Assembly: GCA_007449985.2 (NCBI GenBank)
Contig: VIIQ02000029.1
Coordinates: forward strand, 81,001 to 145,000
Length of the DNA: 64,000 nt
Source of the DNA: Desmodesmus armatus
Taxonomy: Eukaryota; Chlorophyta; Chlorophyceae; Sphaeropleales; Scenedesmaceae
Direction of reading: 5' to 3'
Each line of letters opens with the position of its first letter. Position 1 is the stretch's first letter. A model generated the notes under the pieces. The model searched no databases. It was given only the letters and a program-made list of their open reading frames with translations, and was not told where the DNA came from. A program made the position numbers and the translations under genes. Below are positions 1 through 10,646 of this stretch, in pieces.

Positions 1-162
1 GACTCAAGCTCACTGTCTTACACGCACACATACAGGAGAAGGCAGCTACGTGCACAAGCAAACAATCAATCGGTTTTACACAAGTTGAGCACTGTCAAGA
101 TCTGAGCTGAAAGGTGCACAGCACAGCACAGCACATGCCAAGGGCCTACAGCTATGCGTAAG

Positions 163-303
163 GGCGTAGTGGGGGGGGGGGGTAATTCCTAAGGGTGCAG
201 TAGGGGGAGTGACGGGGCAGTCGGAGGTGACAAGGGGGTAGTAGGGGGGTTGAAAAGGGGTAGTGAGGAAGGGTAGTAGTAGATGGGGGGTAGCCTATCT
301 CAC
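163..303. repeat. G-rich tract in the last visible intron of paralogue A
   Basis: Plus-strand G runs (12 G at about 171-182, then repeated GGGG tracts with T/A spacers to 293) fill the intron that follows exon 5 of paralogue A. The pattern could form G-quadruplexes on the plus strand; that is inference from spacing only. Bases 1-162 hold nothing recognisable. Confidence 0.6.
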
Positions 304-943
304 CTGCTGAGTAACACCAATGACTTGGTGGTTTTGCACAAGTGCTTCTGCAGCTGCTGAATCCTGCACAGCCAGCAGCAGCTGGCTGCCAGCAAAGAAC
401 AGGCAGCGGCCGGACAGGTGGATCCACGGCAGCATGGTCTGCATCCGTACCCTCTGCTCCTCAGCACTGCTGCTGCTGCCGCTGCTGCTGCAGTCTGCTG
501 AGTCACTATCCATCCCAACAGTGCGCTCAACAAGCTTTGACAGCGCGGCAACTGCCAAAGCAGACGGCGTGACATGGTGGAACAGGCCGGTGAACACGTC
601 TGCGCCTTTGCAAATGCTAGCTGCGTACTTCAGCTGCGTCGTGATCAGCGCAAAGTGCAGCAGCATGGCGTCTCGGGTGCTGCTGTCTGACACTGCTGCT
701 GTCACTATGTCATGGCCGATGCCACGCGCGGTGCTGCTGCTCCAGCTGCTGCTATTGTCATCGGTTGGTTCTGTCACCTCCCAGCATGCGTAGATGGTGA
801 GGGAGGCAAACATGCGTATGTTGAGTGACGGCATCGCGGTGTGGCGTGCTGCACTGCGCAAGACTGCCTCACACACCGCTGCTGTTGAGAGGGGCCGCTG
901 CTGGAATGCAGCCATGAGCACATCGTGGGAGGCTGTAAGTAGC

Positions 944-983
<40 letters not shown>

Positions 984-3900
984 GCGGCGCCGGCGGCAAA
1001 GTACATACACACATCACAATGGTGGCAGCAGTTAGCGGGTAGGTGAATGTGGGCTGTTGATGCACGCAACGTTGACCAAGCATGCAAGCCAGTGGTCCAA
1101 TGTTGCCACATGATGAGGCCTTTCCGCACACCCTGTAGACCCTTCCACACCTTCCCCTACCCTCCCTGCCAAGTAGCAACAGCCTCAACACCCTGTAGGG
1201 AGCCAATGCAGCCCATAGGGCATCAGTGTCAAAGAATGGGCTGGGGGAGATCTATGCTTTTACTGAACACAGACCAAACCACCACCAAAGGGTGTGTGGT
1301 GGTTGCGGGCCATATCTGGGCTGGGCCGGCCGTCAGGAAGATCAGCAGTCACAAGTGAGACTGCAACAGCTAGCCAGGCAACAGCCCAGCAACTGCAACC
1401 CTGCACTGCAGGTTACTCAAAGTAGACGTGGTGGTCCTCAGCTAAGAGCGCACTAAGGCGCATATTTCTTATTTTTATTTTTATTTACTTATTTAATTTT
1501 ATTTATTTATTTATTTATTAGACAGCTTACCTGGCGTGCATATCATCTTGACAGCCATGGAGCTGAAGAGGTTCAGAGCAGCATCCCGCAGCGGGATGCC
1601 GTCCCTCCCAGGCGGGCAACCGCCCGCGCCAGCTGGCAACTCCTCGTCACCTACACGCATGTGCATACACCATACAACATACACGCACAAATCGATGCTA
1701 GTGAGCATGCACTAGTACGCATGCACTCCCACGCATACGCCATGTGCCATGTACGTACGCGTATGTCATGTTTGTCACTGCACCACCATACCTCACCCAT
1801 GTGACTGTGATTGCTACACTGGACGGGTCAGGCCAGCCCGCCAAGTCAGCACCCTGCGCGAAGATTCAAGAGGCACACGTGGCACCCCTCAAATGTTGAA
1901 ACAGCGCCCCCAATGCTGCACCAGCACCCCCATTTGAACTAAATTCACGGGATGCAGGGAGGGAGCTTCCCTCAAAGAGAACCAATGCGACATTGTGACC
2001 TTGTGAGAGCAAGAGGAAGAGTAAGAGAGAGTGGAAGTCCAATTTCCTCAGCACACCTTCTGTGCCGCTGTGCTTGTAGGCATGCAACACGATAGGGCCC
2101 AGCAGCTGCAGAGAGGCCATTACAGCAGTGCTGTAACCGGCCGCAGACTTCTGAATGGAAGCCTCAGTCACGGGCGGGGCGAGGGTTGCCTGCAACAGAT
2201 AGGACATGCGGATGTTGCGTGTTGATGGCAACACGGGAGGCAGCAGCTGCACCACTTGTGCCCCAGATCTGCATAGGGACAGCTATCAGAAGCTGGCAGT
2301 AAGAGTCCAGGGGGACGGTGCAAGAAAGTTGAGGGTACGCTAGCGGGACACGACATAAAGTACTAGCAAAAGACTCCCGGGCAGGTCAAACTGTTTCAAA
2401 GACATGCACGAGAGAGAAAGGATGCAGATTGAGGGCGGCAATTGACACAAGACTTTCCACACATGTCTCTCAAACCAACACCGACGTACCTCACAGTACA
2501 CCTCTTGCAGTGCCTTCAAAAACACCAGTGTGCAGTACAGCAAGGGCAGCGATGCATGATCCTTGTGCGCACCAGGTGCCAGTGCAAGAGCCTCTACCAC
2601 CATACAGTGCAGAGGGGCACACAGCTCCACTGCTATGTTGGGCAAGCTAGTCACAGTACTCACACCTTCTGAACCCTGCTGCTGGCCCGGGTCATAAAAC
2701 CCCAGTGCAAGGTTTGCAAGTGTGCCCACTGCTGGCACAATGCAGTCACTCGGGAGCCGCCTTCGATCTGCAGCAGTTGACCTGAAATCAAGCTGTCTTC
2801 TGGCACCAGCAGCAGCTCTAGCACAGCGGTGTGGTGTGCAGGAACTGCTAGGTACTGCTGCTGCCGCTCGGAGCTGCTGCCGCCGCCCCAGCTGTTGCTG
2901 CCGCCACTGCTGCCGCTGCCGCCGCGGCTGCTGCTGCTAGCAGGAGCCTCAGCAGCAGCAGCTGCTTCCCCCAGCTGCTTCGACCCTGTCACTACTGCCA
3001 GTGCTGCCTTAGCCTTGATGGGAGACAGCCCCTGCTGCTGCTTGTGTAGCAGGTGGCATTGGTATGCCACATGCAGCAGCAGCAGGTGCTGCACCGCCGC
3101 TGATGCCATAAACTCCCTGGCGAATTTGGCATCCGCTGTGCTGAAGGGGTTGGCTAGGGGGAGCTCATCTTGGGCTGCACACATCAGTATGCTGGCGACG
3201 ACGACCACCACACGACTGACGTTTGACCGAGATATTGGTCTGCTGCTGCTGCTTGCTGCGGACGTGTTGGGCGAACACGCTTTGAGGAGGCAGATAGCCA
3301 GGTCGCAGGCTGGCAATACCGTCTCCTGCAGACTGATGCTGCCGCCGCCCCCGCCGCTGCTGCTGCCGCCCCCGCTGCTGCTGGTCCCCGTGCTGTTGCT
3401 GGTGCGCAGCAGTTGGCCTGGCCAATTTGCTGCCACACCCTTCCACAGGATCAGCAGGTGCAGCCCCGTAGCAAACTCCCTGTACGAGAGGGAGGGGTCC
3501 CTGGTATGTGCTGCCTCCGCTGCCTGGGCACAGCGACCTCTCTGTCCTCCCTCCCTGTCCTCCCTCCCTGTTTTCCCTCTCTGTACGAGAGGGATGAGTC
3601 CCCCTGCTGGTCCCGGCTTTTTTGCTTCTTGATGTTGGCCTGCTGTGTTGCTCCCGACCCTTGCTGCTGCGGCAGTCATTTGTTGTCCCAGGAGAGGGAT
3701 CAAACCTACAGGCATTGCAGTGCATGTTGGGGCAGGGCAGAAGGGAAGAAAACTGATGTTTCCACACACATATTCAGTGCCTTACACACGAACGGGTAAG
3801 GTTGCTGAATGCCAGTGCTGTGTTGAAAGGGGTCAGGGTATGGAGAGCAGAGGAGATTGTGGTTGTTGCTTACATGTCCTCTGTCACTGCAGTATAGGAA

Positions 3901-5018
3901 GGTGGGCCAGCACGATAGTAGTAAGCGGGTGTTCAGAGCAAGCAGAGGAGGGCACGATGAACTCTCTCCAGTGCTCCAGTCTCGCTATGATGCCTCTGTG
4001 GGTGTGTGTGGGTGGGTGGGTGGGTGGGTGGGTGGGTGGGTGGATGGGTGGGTGGGTGGGTGGAGTGTGCAGGAGAGGTGCAGCAGAGCTGGAGGTGCAG
4101 CAAATCGCTCATAGTGTATGCCTGGGGGGCCGGGGTGCTGGAGAGGGGCAGAACGCTCAGCACACAGCAAGCGTTTGGTGGTGCAGGGATATGGATGGAC
4201 GGGGCAAGGGTATGTGAGCTGCAGCGGGGTGCAGTTGTACTGGCCCCGCCAGCAAGAAGTCACACATGTACACCCACAGCGCCCCTCACCTGCCGTGTGC
4301 TGAGCGATCTGCTGCTTCACTGCAAGTGCTGCTGCCTCGTCTGCTGCACCCACCCACCCACCCACCCACCAACCCACCCCGGCACGGCCACGCACACCGC
4401 CCACTCACCTGCTGTGTGCTGAGCGATCTGCTGCTTCACTGCGAGCTTGTACGCCTTGCCTGCTCCACGCACCGACCCACCTAACCACCCGCCCAGGCAT
4501 GAACCATGCACATACTACACCCACAGGGCCCCTCACCTGCCGTGTGCTGATCGATCTGCTGCTTCACTGCGAGCTCTTTCGTCCCTCTCCTGCACACTCC
4601 ACCTACCCACCCAGGCATGCGCCATGCACATACACCCACAGTGCCCCTCACCTGCCATGTGCTGAGCGATCTGCTGCTTCACTGCCAGCTTCTCCGCCCC
4701 TCCTGCTGCCTGCCTGACCAAGTAGTCCATGCAGCTGCCCAGCAAACTCAGCAGCATGACAGCGCCATAGTCAGCATTGGGATGCTGTTCAAGGGCTTCC
4801 TTATCTGCCACCAGAAGCAGCAGTGGCTTGGCCACGCTGCACCAACGCTGTATCAAAGAGGCACGCTGCTGTTGGGGCAGCAGCGGCAAAGCCTGCTGGC
4901 ATCCAGCTGCTGGGAGTATTGCGTGCAGGAAGTTGCGCAGTTCTTTGATGTTTTCAAACTCTGCTGCTAACTTCGCTGGTGTTGGCTGGTGCAGCCGCTG
5001 CAGCAACGTCTGAGTCTT
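304..5018 (-). CDS. MYND-family paralogue A, partial, with frameshift
   Basis: Exons read on the minus strand are 5018-4652, 3705-2490, 2189-2057, 1650-1531 and 932-304. The last donor (CAG|GTGAGA) leads off the left edge, so the C-terminal MYND exon is outside the window. The product is an Ala/Leu/Ser-rich helical protein with Ser-Gly repeats from CAG/CCG runs. Landmarks shared with paralogues B-D are WCSVAKPLLLL (exon 1), ELCAPLHCM (exon 2), [11 protein letters not shown] (exon 3), LRDAALNLF (exon 4) and [19 protein letters not shown] (exon 5). Phases match those of paralogue C. Near 2,738 the frame changes between CIVPAV and the preceding Gly-Ser-Arg segment, so either a one- or two-base indel or an assembly error breaks exon 2. 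A duplicated CCCTGTACGAGAGGG block enlarges exon 2 at 3,480-3,600. The start-codon exon was not found. Function beyond the family name is unknown. Confidence 0.7.
944..982. repeat. CAG/CTG microsatellite at an intron 3' end (paralogue A)
   Basis: About a dozen CAG units on the plus strand. On the coding (minus) strand it reads CTG and ends 10 bases before the acceptor TTACAG at 933, so it occupies the polypyrimidine-tract position of intron 4. Confidence 0.8.
1462..1520. repeat. AT-rich TTTA microsatellite in intron 4 of paralogue A
   Basis: Runs of TTTA and TTTTA over some 60 bases, strikingly AT-rich against its GC-rich surroundings, ending only about 10 bases from the exon 4 donor at 1530-1529. 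Confidence 0.75.
4007..4063. repeat. GGGT tetranucleotide repeat in intron 1 of paralogue A
   Basis: About 13 GGGT units with one GGAT interruption. A complementary CCCA run follows at 4,352-4,380, so the two could pair or each form a quadruplex on opposite strands. Confidence 0.8.
4286..4700 (-). repeat. Tandem copies of the exon 1 end plus splice donor (paralogue A)
   Basis: On the minus strand a segment encoding AVKQQIAQHTAG followed by a GTGAG donor occurs four times, near 4,650-4,685 (the real exon end), 4,534-4,570, 4,407-4,442 and 4,288-4,323, spaced about 113-127 bases. The spacers are CCCA-rich. A weaker, inverted-looking copy lies near 4,085-4,120. The upstream copies keep both the coding segment and the donor. 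Confidence 0.8.
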
Positions 5019-5800
5019 CTGCACAGCGAGAAACAGAGCCAGGGGTGATGGAGAGAGGATGGGCAGTCAGCAGCAGCATGCCTGTGGCTTGGTGAAATCA
5101 CAGGCAGCTGCTTGGCTGTGATCGAGGCAGTGAACCACCACAACACTCAAACAAAGGTTTCACCGAATGCCCTGGCTTGCATGTTTGCAAACACACCTGC
5201 CAGCTGCAGCTCCAATCTGCTGCCATGATCAGGCCTGATAGGGGGCACTGGTGGTGACAAGAGCAAGGTTGCAACGGAGTGCGCAGGGGGTGGCTGCAAT
5301 GCTTGCAAAACTGTTGGTTTGTTGATGCGCCTGAAACAGTGCAAATACCGCTTGAGGACTGATTTTCAAACGCAGATTAGTAAATAACTGCATGATCTGG
5401 GCCTTGCCTTTCTCAACGCGGCACTGATGCGATGCTGTTGTCAGCGCATGGTTCAAGCTGTGACACGGTGTTTCAACATCACTACATCACATCACCACGC
5501 TTGACGTCGACCCTACAGCAGGATCCCTGAGCAGGTTGGCACTGCCAGGCTGGCACTTGCTATGGCAGGTTGGAGCTGGCAGGTGTGTTGTGCCACATCA
5601 ATCCTATAGAGATCATTGATTTATCGTAGGATGGTGTTTGGGTGTGCCAGGCTAGCAATTGTGCGTTGCTTGACCACCTGCAATGCCGTTACATGGGACT
5701 GCACAGAGTCCGAGGTTTTACTGCCGCTACTGCTTACTTCAACTTCCTGCTCTGACCCAACGCACGAGGCTTGCTTTCTGCTGTTACTGCTGCACTACAG
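5019..5800. other. Divergent spacer between paralogues A and B
   Basis: The 780 bases separating the first recognised exons of A (minus) and B (plus). Both exons start with a splice acceptor, so each gene should have an upstream exon with the start codon here or overlapping the other gene. No convincing ATG exon, TATA box or repeat was seen. Confidence 0.4.
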
Positions 5801-6342
5801 GCAACCCAGGCGCTGCTGCAGCGGCTGCAGCAGCCAACATCAGCAACAGTAGCAGCAGAGTATGCCAACATAAGCAAGATGGAAGCGTTCCACACCGTGA
5901 TGTTTCCAGCACCTGGCAGCCTACTAACCACCCTCCCGTTGCCCGAGGAGCAGTATACCGCCTTGATATGGCAGTGGTGCAGCATGGCCAAGCCGCTGCT
6001 GTGTTTGCTGGCCGTACCTGCTTCAGCACAGTGCCCACATGCTGTATCGGGCGCTGGCAAGCTGTTGAGTGTGCTGGCTACCTGCTTGGAGGTCTGGATG
6101 GGAGCGGCAGCAGGCGAGGGCGCGCGGATGGCGCTGAAGCAGCAGATCGCGCAGCACACATCAGGTACCGCATCTGTTGGGAAGGGTGGGCGCATGCGTG
6201 CAGACGTGTCCTGGTGGGGGGGGGGGTAAGGGGATTGGCAGGGACAGTTGAGTGCAAACACGCATGTTTTTGGCTGCAAGCTGCCTTGGCACGCTGGTGT
6301 GCGAAGAAATCCGTACCTGTGAACCTCCAACTGCAAGCGCCC

Positions 6343-6379
6343 CATGAGCTGGGGCCCATGAACTTGGGCCCAGCTCATG
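6343..6379. repeat. Inverted repeat in intron 1 of paralogue B
   Basis: CATGAGCTGGGGCCCA and TGGGCCCAGCTCATG form a 15-bp stem with one bulged G and a six-base loop. Confidence 0.7.
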
Positions 6380-8143
6380 ACTACTGCGCGTGCCAACTAA
6401 TTCCCCAAGCATGTTGAGGCAAGTGCTGAAGCTTGCAGTTTTCTGGCTCACTGTTCCTGCTACCACCAACAGGCCTTCTTCCCCTCCTGGGCAAGCTCAT
6501 GCCCGCCGCAGCAGCAATAATCAGCAGCAACACAGCCCAGCGGCAGCGCAAAGCAAGCGAGCCAGAGTCAGCGCAGGCCGCAGCAGAGGCAGCACACGCA
6601 AGGGACTACTTCCCCAACCATCCCGACATTGCTACGGGGCTGCACCTTTTGATCCTGTGGAATGCACTGGCAGGGAACTGGCCGGGCACGCTGCTGCGCA
6701 CCAGCACCAGCAGCAGCGCTGACAGATCCAACAGCAGCAGCCGCAGTAGTAGTGGCGGTGACAGCAGCACCAGTATGCAGCAGACAATACTGCCAGCGTG
6801 TGAGCTAGCAGTCAGCATCCTCAAGACATGGCCACCCAACATCCCTACCACCTGGCGCAGCAGCAGCAGCAGCAGTGAGTCACTTGGTGTCCCCAACGGT
6901 GCAATCCCTCGACGCAACGTCAGCAACATGATGTTCGTCATGGCGCGCATGCTTATCGCGACCATTCGCGATGAGGTCATCAGGCATGAACAGCGCCTTA
7001 GTGCAGCCGACGATGCATTCGTCTGCCAACTATCAGCGTCAGCAGCGGTGCAGCACCTGCTGCTGCTCGAGCTGGCAATCAGCTGTCGGCGGCAGCACAA
7101 GCAGCAGCAGGGGTTGTCTCACTTCAAAGCCAAGGAAGCAGTAGCTGCAGTCACGGGTTCCAGGCACCGGGCGGCGGCTGCCGCTGCTGCCGAGGCTGCC
7201 ACCGGCAGCAGCAGCAGCAGCAGCAGCAGCGCGGCGGCACGTCTCCAACACAGCGGCAGTACCTGACACTTCCTGCACATCACACCGCAGTGCTGGAGCT
7301 GCTGCTGGTGCCAGAAGACAGCGCGATCTTCCCACTACCCGCTAAGTTGAGCTGTGACGATGAATTGGAGTTGGTATTGACCACATACACGGAGCTGGTA
7401 CTGGGGGTGTCCCAGTTCATGCCAGGGTGGCGGGAGTGTGGCCTGCCCAACGTTCCTCTGGAGCTGTGTGCCCCGCTGTACTGCATGCTGGCAGAAGCTG
7501 CTGCGCTGGCACCTGCCTCGGTGTATTACCTGCGCGCCGTGCTGGTGTTCATGCAGGGGCTGCAGGATGTGTAATTCAATGTGAGTCAATGTAACCGTCA
7601 ACGTAACAGTCAATTAGTAACACATTCTTAATCAGTTGGTCATGGTGTGTTGCTTGCCTTGCTAAGCGTAGCACACTTGTCAATTAGCTGAGCATGTTGT
7701 GTGTGATGGTGCGTGATTACGTAGCATTGGCTGTAGTGTCACTACGTGCAACATGTTGACACCGCCAGTGGAAGCGATCCCAGTATGATGGTACATGGGC
7801 TGTTCAGGTCTTCTATTATTCGTGTCCCTTACCGCCACTCACTTACCCCACCCCTCTTCCGCCGCCACAATTCTGCCTATGTTTTTGCCCAGGCCAAGGT
7901 GGACCCCGGGGCCGAATCAGAAGTGGTCGACACTGTTGTTGCTGGTTACAGCGGTGCCCTGACTGCCTCCCTGCAGCTGCTGGGCCCTGCTGTGCTCCAC
8001 GCATACAAGCAGCATGATGGAAGTAGCAGGCAGGGAGACCCGGTGCAGTTACCTTCTTTCAGCTTTGGTTGTCCTATGGACGAGGACGGCAGGCCGTTGG
8101 GGGGGGGGCTACCAATCCAAGATGCTTCCTTGAACCTTTTTGG

Positions 8144-10055
8144 GGAAGAAAATGTTACACGCAGACACATTCGCCACACATCAATGGCATTGCCTGCCAG
8201 GGTTGAACCGGTTGAAACACTAAGGTGGGGAAAAACCCCGATCCCCGTCAGTGGTTTGCACCACCTACACCAGATAGTAGCCTGATTCAAAGCAAGACAG
8301 CAAAGGAGACTTCATTGACATCCTGAGGCAACACGACAACCTTGTACAGAAGTGGGAAGCAAACAGCTAGGATCCAGCATGCAGCAGCACCAAGAAATAC
8401 CCCTTGTCAGGTCAGATGCCCAAAGTCAGCCCAAGAAGGCGCGCCCGGCGCACTTTCATCTTGTACAGAGTGTATGCCAACGCAGACTGCTCTCCATGTT
8501 GAAACACTGATCGCACACATTCAGGGTCGTCCAGTACCACAGCATCAGACAGGGGGAAGGCCGGGCAAGCGGCGCGCAAATCATCGTAAACAGGGCACTC
8601 CAACAGGAAGTGCTTCAAGTCTTCCACATTACGACTAGTTCTTGTCCTTGCCAGTACAGCTTGGCGGTGGGCCAGGGTAGCATCCTCTCCACAACACACT
8701 CGACACAGGCGGTCAGCACGGGGCACAGAGACCCTTCGCTTACGTCCCTGTTCTATTTCAAGGTGGGCTGAACCAATACGCAACTGGGCAAGGTTACGCG
8801 CTACATCAAAGGGCAGGCACAACTTGATATGCGGAGGCGCATCGTCCCTTGAGAAGGGATTGAAGCCAGGATCTAGCGGGTAGACCCATGCATGATGTGT
8901 AAGCTTGTGAATGCCGATAGAAGGGGCGGAACGCGGGTCACCTTGGGTGAGACCTCGCCACCGGGCCCTGAATAGGGCAGCCAGCGCGGCCTGCACTGCA
9001 GACTCCTCCCACCTCTGTTGCATCACCCAGTCAAGCGACTGCTGCCGCCAGTCACCAGCAAGCAACTGCAACGAGCACATAGTTTGCAGGAAACAAGAGG
9101 ACCAACACTCCCGACAACCTGCAAGTGCAAGCGCTACATCCTCACGCCACACACACCCCGCCAGGGATCTCGGCTGATCGTCACGAGCATCAGACAACTT
9201 TGTCCACCATCGCGCAGCCAGCACCACCCAGTGATACATAATGGGTCGACGATGCATGTCCCTGTACACGACATCAGTGGCAATGCCTTTGATAGACCCA
9301 GTCGTGATGCGCAAGAACGATGTGTGTACCTTCTCGGCCTGGGTATCGTAAGGCGTGTTCTGCAGGCGCTTAGCAAATATCGCGGGTCCCCATATGTGAG
9401 ATGCATACGAAAGGACTGGCTCAACAAGTATATCGAACATTCTGCACTTGATGTCAAACTGAGTCAAACAGGAGCGGCGACAACGGGTCAGCATGGCATG
9501 CATTGCCTTGCTGCCAGACACCGCCAGAGCATCAGAGGCGCCCAGAAGCCCACGGGTCTCATGCACGCGCACACCCAAATAGACGTACTCACTTTGCCGC
9601 GCAATCTCGCGCCCTCGATACACAAGACGGAACCCTGCCGGCACCTTCATGCCCCGCTGGCGGAAACAAACGGCACAAGTCTTGTGCGGGGCAAGATTCA
9701 CCTCCATCCCAAACAGGTGGCAGAACACACTCAACACATCAACAAGCTCCTGCAATTCGCCCTGCTCAAAGCTCAGGAGACCAACGTCATCAGCATACAT
9801 GACATCTGGCACATGCAGCCCACTAAGCACCGGCCCTGCCCCTGGCAGCTTATGCCTGAACATGTAATGCAAGAGCTCTATGAACAAGCCAAACAAGAGA
9901 GGGCTAAGCTCGCTACCCTGCTTGGTGCCAGAGGCTGTGGTGAAAACCTCACCCAGCTCACCATTAACGGCCACCTGACAGCAAACACGGTCATACATGG
10001 AGATCAGCATGTCCATGAAGGGACCATGCACTCCCAATTCGCGACACCGCTCAAG
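8144..10055 (-). mobile_element. 5'-truncated LINE inserted in exon 4 of paralogue B
   Basis: A non-LTR retrotransposon fragment lies between the two halves of exon 4 (NLFG on the left, LFGTLTVKLG on the right). TTTGG is present at both junctions (8,139-8,143 and 10,056-10,060) and may be a short target-site duplication. The coding part (8412-10055) is followed by about 270 bases of 3' sequence. The break at its 5' side falls inside the reverse transcriptase domain, the normal result of incomplete reverse transcription. Confidence 0.75.
8412..10055 (-). CDS. LINE reverse transcriptase C-terminal fragment
   Basis: About 548 codons open on the minus strand, starting mid-domain. Visible motifs are TKQGSELSPLLFGLFI (RT block with the QG turn), VMYADDVGLL (the catalytic YADD) and YLGVRVH (thumb-side block). 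Near the C-terminus is a Cys/His cluster, CRVCCGED then H and a later LLECPVY, like the zinc-binding domain after RT in many LINE proteins. No endonuclease or RNase H is present in what remains. It differs from the LINE in paralogue C, so at least two LINE lineages are in the window. Being truncated, it cannot be autonomous. Confidence 0.85.
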   Translation of the reverse strand, partial: LERCRELGVHGPFMDMLISMYDRVCCQVAVNGELGEVFTTASGTKQGSELSPLLFGLFIELLHYMFRHKLPGAGPVLSGLHVPDVMYADDVGLLSFEQGELQELVDVLSVFCHLFGMEVNLAPHKTCAVCFRQRGMKVPAGFRLVYRGREIARQSEYVYLGVRVHETRGLLGASDALAVSGSKAMHAMLTRCRRSCLTQFDIKCRMFDILVEPVLSYASHIWGPAIFAKRLQNTPYDTQAEKVHTSFLRITTGSIKGIATDVVYRDMHRRPIMYHWVVLAARWWTKLSDARDDQPRSLAGCVWREDVALALAGCRECWSSCFLQTMCSLQLLAGDWRQQSLDWVMQQRWEESAVQAALAALFRARWRGLTQGDPRSAPSIGIHKLTHHAWVYPLDPGFNPFSRDDAPPHIKLCLPFDVARNLAQLRIGSAHLEIEQGRKRRVSVPRADRLCRVCCGEDATLAHRQAVLARTRTSRNVEDLKHFLLECPVYDDLRAACPAFPLSDAVVLDDPECVRSVFQHGEQSALAYTLYKMKVRRARLLGLTLGI

Positions 10056-10506
10056 TTTGGTACCCTCACTGTCAAGCTGGGCTCCCCAGGTGAGGACAGC
10101 ACAGCTGGTGCTGCTGTAAGGGGCTGCTGCAGCAGCAGTGACTCACTGAGCAAACCCTACTACCCTACGGTAGGGTAAGAGCTCAGCTGGCATATATGTC
10201 CGGTGTTCTGATGGAGTACAACTGCTAATAAGGATAGGGGTGCACCTCACCCTCAGAGGTTTGCCTGTGTGGCCAGCCGGTGGGGTCCCCCCCCCCCTGT
10301 ACCTAACACAAAAAAGGGGGCAGCACATTGAGGAGGCAAAAGTGGCGTGCGGTGGGGCATGGAGGGCATGCATAGCGATCTTCTGGGTGTGTACCATCTA
10401 TCACGCCTACCCCCACGCCTGAAGTTCTACCATCGTGCATCTCCACCCCCAGCTCCGCCGCCGCTGCCATGTTGTGCCTGCTTCTGTTGCTGATGACGCT
10501 GCTGCC

Positions 10507-10581
<75 letters not shown>

Positions 10582-10646
10582 TCTGCTTCTGCTGCTTCTG
10601 CTGCTGGTGCTGCTGCTGCTGCTGCAACAACAATTGCTGCTGCTGC
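10507..10646 (+). repeat. CTG expansion at an intron 3' end (paralogue B)
   Basis: About 20 uninterrupted CTG units at 10,508-10,568, followed by CTG/CTT and CTG/CAA mixtures up to the acceptor CTTGCAG at 10,652. It is the same intron (4) that carries the CTG run in paralogue A, but far longer. Confidence 0.85.

Noticed and set aside
9018..10178. A 386-codon plus-strand open frame
   Set aside because: Antisense shadow of the minus-strand LINE reverse transcriptase, which has all the RT motifs.
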